49,885 nucleotides of DNA, taken from contig JACRDD010000031.1 of the NCBI GenBank assembly GCA_016218685.1, forward strand, positions 1-49,885, written 5' to 3'. Positions 44,355 to 49,885 of this stretch are shown here, piece by piece (position 1 is the first letter of the stretch; each line of letters opens with the position of its first letter). The notes beneath the pieces are model-generated. The model had not been told where the DNA came from, ran no database searches, and was given only the letters and a program-made list of their open reading frames with translations. Position numbers and translations under genes: made by a program. Source of the DNA: Desulfobacterales bacterium. GTDB taxonomy: Bacteria > Desulfobacterota > Desulfobacteria > Desulfobacterales > Desulfosarcinaceae.

Positions 44355-45212
44355 ATGATGGAGATTAAAACTTTCGGCGTCATCGGCGCCGGTCAGATGG
44401 GCAGCGGCATCGCCCAGGTGGCCGCCATGAGCGGCCTTGCCGTGATCATGAACGACATCAAGGACGAGTTCGTGCAGCGCGGTGGCGAGACCATCGCCAA
44501 GTTCTTCGACCGCGGCATTGCCAAGGGCAAGCTGACCGCCGAGCAAAAAGAGACGGTCCTGGGCCGCATCAAGGGCAGCACCAAGCTGGAAGACATGGCC
44601 GCCGCGGATTTTGTGGTCGAGGCCGCCACGGAAAGAGAAGATCTAAAGTTCCAGATCTTCCGCAAACTGGACGAGATCTGCCGGCCCGGCGTGATCCTGG
44701 GCTCCAATACCTCTTCCATTCCCATCGGTCGCATCGCGGCCCAGACCAAGCGGCCCGACAAAGTCATCGGCATGCACTTTATGAACCCGGTGCCCCTGAT
44801 GAAACTGGTGGAAGTGATCCGCGGCATCGCCACCTCCGAAGAGACCTTCCAAATCACCTGGCAGCTTTCCGAAATGTTCGGCAAGACGCCGGCCGAGGCC
44901 AACGACTTCCCCGGCTTCATTGCCAACCGCATCCTGATGCCCATGATCAACGAAGCGGTCTTCTGCCTCTATCACAGCGTGGGCAGCCGCGAAGCCATCG
45001 ACACCGTGATGCAGCTCGGCATGAACCATCCCATGGGGCCGCTGGCTCTGGCCGACCTCATCGGCCTGGACACCTGTTTGGCCATCATGGAGACGCTCTA
45101 CGACGGTTTCAAGGACTCCAAGTACCGGCCCTGCCCGCTGCTGCGCAAATATGTGGAAGCCGGCTGGCTGGGCAAAAAGACCGGCCGCGGATTCTACGAA
45201 TATTCGAAATAG
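44355..45212 (+). CDS. hbd: 3-hydroxybutyryl-CoA dehydrogenase
   Basis: It oxidises 3-hydroxyacyl-CoA with NAD+. The 285-residue protein has the dinucleotide fold start FGVIGAGQMGSGIAQVAAMS, SNTSSIPIGRIA, catalytic histidine in GMHFMNPVPLMKLVEVIRG, GFIANRILMPMINEA and NHPMGPLALADLIGLD. AAGGAGAGGG lies before the ATG pair at 44355/44358. No crotonase gene is adjacent, so the hydratase must be elsewhere. Confidence 0.95.
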   Translation: MMEIKTFGVIGAGQMGSGIAQVAAMSGLAVIMNDIKDEFVQRGGETIAKFFDRGIAKGKLTAEQKETVLGRIKGSTKLEDMAAADFVVEAATEREDLKFQIFRKLDEICRPGVILGSNTSSIPIGRIAAQTKRPDKVIGMHFMNPVPLMKLVEVIRGIATSEETFQITWQLSEMFGKTPAEANDFPGFIANRILMPMINEAVFCLYHSVGSREAIDTVMQLGMNHPMGPLALADLIGLDTCLAIMETLYDGFKDSKYRPCPLLRKYVEAGWLGKKTGRGFYEYSK

Positions 45213-45244
45213 CGGCGGATCTCTTCTCGCGCCTCCGCCCTTTC

Positions 45245-45288
45245 CCGGCCCCCGGGGGCGAACCTCGTGTTCGCCCCCGGGGGGCCGG
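45245..45288 (+). terminator. very GC-rich hairpin after hbd
   Basis: About 19 base pairs between 45245-45263 and 45269-45288 with one bulged G and a short loop, ending GAAC-CTCGT-GTTC at the tip. It has no T-tract. It lies 32 bp after the hbd stop and probably separates that operon from the lipoprotein gene. Confidence 0.6.
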
Positions 45289-45333
45289 ACCATCGCTCCC
45301 CCAAACCCTTCACCCCCCTCAATAGGAGCAACC

Positions 45334-45597
45334 ATGCGCCCTTCGACCTCCAAGATCTTTGCTCTTCTACTGTCCGCATTGCTTCTAACCGTCGCCTGCA
45401 GCAAATTGACCCCCGAAAACTACAGTCAACTCAAAATGAGCATGCCCTACGAGGATGTGGTCGATCTGCTGGGCAAGCCGGACAAGTGCGACGGCGCCAT
45501 GGGCATCAAGGATTGCACCTGGGGCGGCGAGAAGAAGCAGATCAACGTGAAGTTCCTCAACGAGAATGTGATCTTCTTTACCGGCAAAGGGCTGTAA
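45334..45597 (+). CDS. small DUF3862/SmpA-like lipoprotein
   Basis: The 87-residue protein has a lipoprotein signal ending LLLTVACSK, then a BamE/SmpA-like domain: LTPENYSQLKMSMPYEDVVD, LLGKPDKCDGAMGIKDCTWG and a final strand pair. This matches DUF3862-type proteins, small envelope lipoproteins of unknown role. Two extra cysteines (KCD, DCTW) may form a disulfide. AGGAGCAACC precedes ATG 45334. Confidence 0.85.
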   Translation: MRPSTSKIFALLLSALLLTVACSKLTPENYSQLKMSMPYEDVVDLLGKPDKCDGAMGIKDCTWGGEKKQINVKFLNENVIFFTGKGL

Positions 45598-45702
45598 GCG
45601 AGCCTCGGCCACTTCTTAGCTTGATCCAGTGCAGCCCTTTGGTCTATCCTGAGCCCAGCAAATTTACGGACAGTTCCTGGACAGAACTTAAAAGGAGCCG
45701 CC

Positions 45703-46248
45703 ATGCCGCGTCCTAAAAAAGCTTCCCCCATCGGCCAGCGCATCAAGTCGGCCCGCACCCGCAAAAAGATCGCCCTCGATCAACTGGCCAACGAGACCGG
45801 CTGCCGCATCGAGTTTCTCAAGGAGATCGAATCCGGCGCCGAGATGCCGCCGGTGGGTACCCTGCTGCAGATCTGCCGGGCCCTGCACATCGATTCGGGC
45901 GACCTGCTCCAAGAGCCGGCACCGGCCCGCGACAAGCGCGCGGATGCCTACACCAAGCGCACCCAGAACTACGCCTACACCACGTTGACCCCCGGTGCCG
46001 AGCACAAGCATCTCAAGGCGTTCCGCATCCAGGTCAAGGCCATGCAGGAGCACCAGGGCGTGGGCTACCAGCACGAGGGTGAAGAGTTCGTCTATGTGCT
46101 CAAGGGCCGCATCGAGGTGACCGTGGGCGACCACGTCAATCGCCTGGAGGCCGGCCAGTCGCTGCATTTCAACTCGGGCATCCAGCACCACATGCGCAAT
46201 ACGGGCGAGGAAGATGCGGAGTTGATGGTGGTGGTCTATCACCCTTAA
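45703..46248 (+). CDS. XRE-family regulator with cupin domain
   Basis: The 181-residue protein has an N-terminal helix-turn-helix (IGQRIKSARTRKKIALDQLA and LKEIESGAEMPPVGTLLQIC) and a C-terminal cupin (about 105-180) with GYQHEGEEFVYVLKGRIEVT and FNSGIQHHMRNTGEE carrying metal-binding-type histidines. Such regulators sense small metabolites. Position between lipoprotein and acyl-CoA dehydrogenase genes (42 bp upstream of the latter) suggests control of the beta-oxidation genes. AAAGGAG precedes the ATG. Confidence 0.92.
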   Translation: MPRPKKASPIGQRIKSARTRKKIALDQLANETGCRIEFLKEIESGAEMPPVGTLLQICRALHIDSGDLLQEPAPARDKRADAYTKRTQNYAYTTLTPGAEHKHLKAFRIQVKAMQEHQGVGYQHEGEEFVYVLKGRIEVTVGDHVNRLEAGQSLHFNSGIQHHMRNTGEEDAELMVVVYHP

Positions 46249-46290
46249 AATCCTATTCGTATCTGTGCAAAAAAAGGACGGGAGCGGCAT

Positions 46291-47442
46291 ATGGTGAAGT
46301 TGTCCGAAGAGCAGCTCATGATCCAGCACATGGTGCGCGAGTTTGCGCGCCGGGTGGTGGCGGCCGGGGCCGCCGAACGGGATCGCACCAAGCAGTTTCC
46401 GGCCCAGGTGCTGCGCCAGATGGGCGAGCTGGGCCTGCTGGGCATGATGGTGCCCACCGAGCTGGGCGGCAGCGGCAGCGACGCCGTGGGCTATGTGTCG
46501 GCCCTGTCGGAGATCGCCTATGCCTGCGCGGCCACGGCGGTGGTCATGTCGGTGCAGAACTCCATCGTGTGCGAGAGCCTGCTGCGCTTCGGCACGCCGG
46601 CCCAGCAGGAGCGTTTCCTGATGCCGCTGGCCCAGGGCAAGACCATCGGCGCCTTTGCCATGACCGAGCCCGAGGCCGGCTCGGACCCGGTGAGCCAGAG
46701 CACCACGGCGGTGCGCGACGGCGATTTCTACATCCTGGAGGGCACCAAGCGCTTCATCACTTCGGGCAAGAATGCCGGTATCGTGCTGGTCACGGCCAAG
46801 ACCGACGAAAGCAAGAAACACCGGGGCATTTCGGTCTTCATCGTGCCCAAGAAGACCGCCGGTTTCAAAGTCGGGGCCCCCGAAGAGAAGCTGGGGCTGC
46901 GCGCGTCGGACACCACCGACTTGATTTTCGAGGGCTGCCGGGTGCCGGCGGCCCAGCGCCTGGGAGCCGAAGGCCAGGGGTTCGAGATCGCCATGCAGGG
47001 GCTGGACAGCGGCCGCATCGGCATCGCGGCCCAGAGCGTGGGCGTGGCCCAGGCGGCTTTGGATGCGGCGGTCAAATACACGCGCCAGCGCACCCAGTTC
47101 GGCCAGAGCATCTCCAAGTTCCAGGGGTTGCGCTGGATGGTGGCCGACATGGCGGTGGAGGTGGCGGCGGCGCGCCAATTGATGCTGGCGGCGGCGGTGG
47201 CCAAGGACCAGGGGGAGAACTACACCTTGCAGGCGGCCATGGCCAAGCTCTTCGCCTCGGAGATGGTCAACCGCGTCACCGGCCAAGCCATCCAACTGCA
47301 CGGCGGCTACGGCTACACCCAGGAGTACCCGGTGGAACGATATTATCGGGATGCGCGGGTGTTCACGATCTACGAAGGGACTTCGGAGATTCAGCGAGTG
47401 GTGATTTCGAATCACATCTTTAAGGATAAAAGGAATCCCTGA
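46291..47442 (+). CDS. acyl-CoA dehydrogenase (short-chain/butyryl-type)
   Basis: It oxidises acyl-CoA to enoyl-CoA with FAD, passing electrons to ETF. The 383-residue protein has AFAMTEPEAGSDP, FITSGKNAGIVLVTAKTD, RTQFGQSISKFQGLRWMVAD, LHGGYGYTQEYPVERYYRDA and the catalytic glutamate in TIYEGTSEIQRVVIS. It is typical of short-chain enzymes. AAAGGACGGGAGC lies before the ATG. With thiolase and Hbd it gives three of the four beta-oxidation steps. No ETF genes are next to it. Confidence 0.94.
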   Translation: MVKLSEEQLMIQHMVREFARRVVAAGAAERDRTKQFPAQVLRQMGELGLLGMMVPTELGGSGSDAVGYVSALSEIAYACAATAVVMSVQNSIVCESLLRFGTPAQQERFLMPLAQGKTIGAFAMTEPEAGSDPVSQSTTAVRDGDFYILEGTKRFITSGKNAGIVLVTAKTDESKKHRGISVFIVPKKTAGFKVGAPEEKLGLRASDTTDLIFEGCRVPAAQRLGAEGQGFEIAMQGLDSGRIGIAAQSVGVAQAALDAAVKYTRQRTQFGQSISKFQGLRWMVADMAVEVAAARQLMLAAAVAKDQGENYTLQAAMAKLFASEMVNRVTGQAIQLHGGYGYTQEYPVERYYRDARVFTIYEGTSEIQRVVISNHIFKDKRNP

Positions 47443-47467
47443 CCCGCTCCACACGACGAAGCGGGCT

Positions 47468-49357
47468 ATGTTAAAGCCCATGAAATCAAATCACCGCCGG
47501 CCCAAGCCGAAACCCGTCAACTCCCTGGATATCCTTGTCCGCCTGAACTGGGACGAAGGTGACGATTTGGAGTTCAAATCCGCCAGAGGCGGCTTGCCGG
47601 GAAGCCTCTGGGAGACCTACAGCGCCATGGCCAACAGCCACGGCGGAGTGATCCTGCTTGGAGTAGAAGATGACGGTACGGTCAGCGGTGTCCATGAACC
47701 AAGCAAGTTGAAGAAGTCCTTCTGGGACACCATCAACAACCGAGGCAAGGTGAGTGCCAATCTGCTGAACGACTCAGACTTGGCCGTTGTGGCCCTCGAA
47801 GCGGGTTCTGTTATCGCTATCCATGTACCCCGGGCCAACCGTTACCAACGGCCAGTGTTTCTTGGTCAGAACCCGCTCACCGGCACCTATCGCCGCAATT
47901 TCGAAGGTGACTACCGATGCACCGAACAAGAGGTCGGGCGGATGCTTTCCGATCGTGGCGAGGAGCCTGCCGATAGTAGAATTCTGGAAGGCTTCGGAAT
48001 GGACGACCTTGACCTTGCCAGCTTGCGCCAGTACCGTCAGCGCCTCACCTCCCATAAGCCCACGCACCCCTGGTTGAGCGAGGAAGACAAGGAGTTGCTC
48101 GCCAAGTTGGGCGGCTGGCGGCGCGACCGCAAGAGTGGCTTGGAAGGGTTGACAGTAGCCGGGCTGCTGATGTTCGGTCGCGATGAAACTCTGCGCGAGG
48201 GGGTTCCCGGCTATCATGTGGATTATCGCGAAAAACTATCAACTGACCCGGCGGTGCGCTGGACCGACCGGCTGACCATGGACGGCACCTGGAGTGGCAA
48301 TCTGTTCCAATTCTACCTGCGCGTGGTGCAACGCCTGGCCGCCGACCTTAAGCTCCCTTTCCAAATGAATGCAGAACTCTTCCGTAAAGGTGAGTCCGAG
48401 GTTCATGAGGCCATTCGCGAAGCCCTGGTCAATGCTTTGATCCATGCCGACTACAGCGGCCAGGGCGGCATCGTGGTGGAGAAACATCGCGATGCCTTCG
48501 ATTTTTCTAATCCCGGTACCCTCTTGGTTTCTTTTGACCAGTTGCTACGCGGCAATGTCAGCGAATGTCGCAACAAGTCGTTGCAAACGATGTTCATGTT
48601 GATCGGTGCGGCTGAGAAGGCAGGCTCCGGGGTTGATAAAATGCGGCGTGGGTGGGCCTCACAGCATTGGCGCTCGCCCATAGTGAGCGAGCAAGTGCAG
48701 CCGGATCGCGTGGCCTGGCGCCTTCCCATGATAAGTTTGATCCCCGAGGAGTCCATCCAGCGGTTACGGAATCTGTTCGGCAATGCCTATAGCCGATTCG
48801 CTAAAAACGAGCTGCAAGCACTGGTCACCGCCGATATAGAAGGCGCCGTTGACAACGCCCGAATGCGTCAGATCTGCGGGGCTCACGCCACGGACATGAC
48901 GCGACTGTTGCAGGGTTTGGTTGCAAAGGGGGCGCTGGTACAGGAGGGACAGGGGCGTTGGAGCCGTTATCGGTTATCCTTCGATACCCACTCCTTACAT
49001 AAAATCAGTGACTCCTCACATAAGGCGGCCGACTCCGTACATAAGACCGCGAACTCCGTACATAGGGACGAAGCAGATGCGTTGGCCGAACTTGTCATGG
49101 TTGCTGCGCCTGCGCGGGAAAATCGTCGCCTGGAAACCAAGGCCATGGAACGATTGATTCTGGAGCTTTGCCTTAACCGTTGGTTGTCCCGAAAGCAATT
49201 GGCAGACCTGCTCCAGCGTAACTCCGATGGGCTGCGCTCACGCTTTCTTACCCCCATGGTAACGCACGGCCTATTGCGCCTTCGCTACCCCGATAAGCCC
49301 AACCGCACCGATCAAGCATACACTGCAACCGATTTAGTAAAAAAAGTCCGTAACTAA
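47468..49357 (+). CDS. AlbA_2/Schlafen-type ATP-binding protein with heptad-repeat linker
   Basis: The 629-residue protein starts with an AlbA_2 (Schlafen-like) domain (about 25-145: EGDDLEFKSARGGLPGSLWE, MANSHGGVILLGVEDDGTV). It continues with a RecG-C/GHKL-type ATPase-like region (about 290-400: HEAIREALVNALIHADYSG, FSNPGTLLVSFDQLL, AGSGVDKMRRGW) and two winged-helix-like segments. Between them is a 28-residue heptad repeat of the type SVHKTAN. Such proteins are putative regulators found in variable regions, sometimes near defence genes. Two ATGs (47468, 47480) are possible; the ribosome-binding site is weak. It marks the start of an accessory-looking end of the window. Confidence 0.85.
   Translation: MLKPMKSNHRRPKPKPVNSLDILVRLNWDEGDDLEFKSARGGLPGSLWETYSAMANSHGGVILLGVEDDGTVSGVHEPSKLKKSFWDTINNRGKVSANLLNDSDLAVVALEAGSVIAIHVPRANRYQRPVFLGQNPLTGTYRRNFEGDYRCTEQEVGRMLSDRGEEPADSRILEGFGMDDLDLASLRQYRQRLTSHKPTHPWLSEEDKELLAKLGGWRRDRKSGLEGLTVAGLLMFGRDETLREGVPGYHVDYREKLSTDPAVRWTDRLTMDGTWSGNLFQFYLRVVQRLAADLKLPFQMNAELFRKGESEVHEAIREALVNALIHADYSGQGGIVVEKHRDAFDFSNPGTLLVSFDQLLRGNVSECRNKSLQTMFMLIGAAEKAGSGVDKMRRGWASQHWRSPIVSEQVQPDRVAWRLPMISLIPEESIQRLRNLFGNAYSRFAKNELQALVTADIEGAVDNARMRQICGAHATDMTRLLQGLVAKGALVQEGQGRWSRYRLSFDTHSLHKISDSSHKAADSVHKTANSVHRDEADALAELVMVAAPARENRRLETKAMERLILELCLNRWLSRKQLADLLQRNSDGLRSRFLTPMVTHGLLRLRYPDKPNRTDQAYTATDLVKKVRN
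48991..49074 (+). repeat. four 21-bp tandem repeats inside the AlbA_2 gene
   Basis: Units start at 48991, 49012, 49033 and 49054, each with CTCC-N-TACATA or a close variant, and encode heptads SLHKISD, SSHKAAD, SVHKTAN and SVHRDEA. The 21-bp period keeps the frame if units are gained or lost. Confidence 0.9.
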
Positions 49358-49377
49358 GTGGCTCTGTAGTAGGCACC

Positions 49378-49413
49378 GGCGGAGGCGGCCGCAGCTCTGC
49401 GCCCGCCTCCGCC
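49378..49413 (+). terminator. 17-bp GC-rich hairpin after the AlbA_2 gene
   Basis: GGCGGAGGCGGCCGCAG (49378-49394) pairs with CTGCGCCCGCCTCCGCC (49397-49413) with one mismatch and a two-base loop. It lies 21 bp after the stop codon. The T-tract is weak (CAATTT some 12 bases on). Confidence 0.6.
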
Positions 49414-49663
49414 TGCTACGTGCCCAATTTAGCAGCTACGCGGTGACACAAGAAAGGCTTCCGATACCGCACCTGTTTGATTCCCACCGCTCCTAACACG
49501 TTGACACACCATGGTTTTATGAACTAAGTTGGCCGTAAGCTTCCCCTATTCCGAACCGCAACCGAAAGTTTCAAGATGAACTTGTTCACGAGGGCGTTCC
49601 GTTGCCCTAATAGCAGGAGACTTTGATGGCATTCGAGTGGGCCAATAGGTTCCGATTCGGGCA

Positions 49664-49813
49664 TTATGTATCAAACCAGTCGTCTAAATCCATTTCGTAG
49701 AAAAAGCAGTCGTAAAGCAAGACGGCCATTCGGCCGTCGAATTGAGGTTGAACTAAACCGCTTCGCGGAGAAGTACTTCCTCCATACTTACCATCCTTCA
49801 TCTCTAACTTCAT
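49664..49813 (-). CDS. possible 49-residue small protein
   Basis: From ATG 49813 the minus strand reads MKLEMKDGKYGGSTSPRSGL and then a coding-like VLLYDCFFYEMDLDDWFDT to a TAA. The acidic, aromatic tail looks more like real protein than random sequence, but no family is recognised and no strong ribosome-binding site is seen. It could also be the end of a gene broken by a frameshift upstream. Confidence 0.3.
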   Translation of the reverse strand: MKLEMKDGKYGGSTSPRSGLVQPQFDGRMAVLLYDCFFYEMDLDDWFDT

Positions 49814-49885
49814 AACCCGCTAAAATATTTTCGTTTCATTTAGAGACTTAGTGCTCCATATTGGTCTTCATCTGTTAACCTTTAA

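Larger units (their letters stand above)
49358..49885. other. 528-bp AT-richer end of window
   Basis: After the AlbA_2 gene the GC content falls visibly, more so beyond 49600. The stretch holds a terminator-like hairpin (49378-49413) and one possible 49-codon minus-strand gene. No tRNA, attachment site or transposase remnant was recognised. Confidence 0.5.

Noticed and set aside
45688..47481. 597-codon minus-strand frame across the XRE-cupin and acyl-CoA dehydrogenase genes
   Set aside because: It is antisense to two recognised proteins and rich in His/Gly/Arg, as expected of a shadow.
49414..49885. tmRNA, tRNA or integration site at the low-GC end
   Set aside because: No cloverleaf, CCA end, tag-peptide frame or direct repeat could be recognised.

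Overview
The window looks like chromosome of a strictly anaerobic, sulfate-reducer-type deltaproteobacterium (Desulfobacterota, probably near the Desulfobacteraceae/Desulfosarcinaceae). The evidence is high-GC coding DNA and the gene set: an NrfHA nitrite reductase, a flavodiiron protein with rubredoxin, desulfoferrodoxin, rubrerythrin, multiheme cytochromes, a Ni-CO dehydrogenase, a catalytic ferredoxin-thioredoxin-reductase-type protein, and small conserved proteins typical of sulfate reducers. Species identity is inference. No rRNA, tRNA, CRISPR array or insertion sequence was recognised.

The left edge (1-1.5 kb) holds the start of an AraC-type regulator and, divergent from it, the most striking gene of the window: a MerB-like organomercurial lyase (708-1469). 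Its reading frame contains two in-frame UGA codons, placed exactly where the two mercury-binding catalytic cysteines of MerB (C96 and C159 of the E. coli plasmid enzyme) should be. Each UGA is followed at a suitable distance by a short stem-loop resembling a bacterial SECIS element, and the second has the GGUC apical loop known from E. coli fdhF. I read it as a protein with two selenocysteines.

From 1.5 to 7.4 kb on the minus strand lies a nitrogen-oxide defence block: quinol NO reductase, NrfH, NrfA and a NapH-like polyferredoxin. Two TTGAC-N4-GTCAA-like palindromes of the kind bound by HcpR/FNR regulators sit in its upstream regions. A glutamine amidotransferase, a secreted PpiC-type isomerase and a PETase-like lipoprotein hydrolase follow.

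From 18.4 down to 10.5 kb a single co-directional minus-strand array carries oxygen and superoxide defence: small protein, rubrerythrin, desulfoferrodoxin, rubredoxin-like protein, zinc ribbon, CydA, CydB, triheme cytochrome c, flavoprotein-ArsC fusion, rubredoxin, flavodiiron protein, ferredoxin and a HEAT-repeat protein. A PerR/Fur-type regulator, citrate synthase, a flavodoxin, an FTR-like/glutaredoxin pair and CO dehydrogenase (cooS) continue to 25.3 kb. Together they would remove O2, superoxide, peroxide, NO and nitrite at the expense of quinol, rubredoxin and ferredoxin electrons.

From 25.3 to 40.3 kb the minus strand is rich in signalling: a PAS/sigma54 activator, sfsA, a TonB receptor-YfiR-hybrid kinase module, an aminotransferase/hisG/hisI operon, an SMP-30-like protein and two tandem paralogous membrane histidine kinases. 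From 40.6 to 49.4 kb the plus strand carries PBP1A, a fatty-acid/butyrate-type beta-oxidation set (thiolase, hydroxyacyl-CoA dehydrogenase, acyl-CoA dehydrogenase) with a small lipoprotein and an XRE-cupin regulator, then an AlbA/Schlafen-type ATP-binding protein with a 21-bp tandem repeat. The last 0.5 kb is AT-richer and nearly gene-free.
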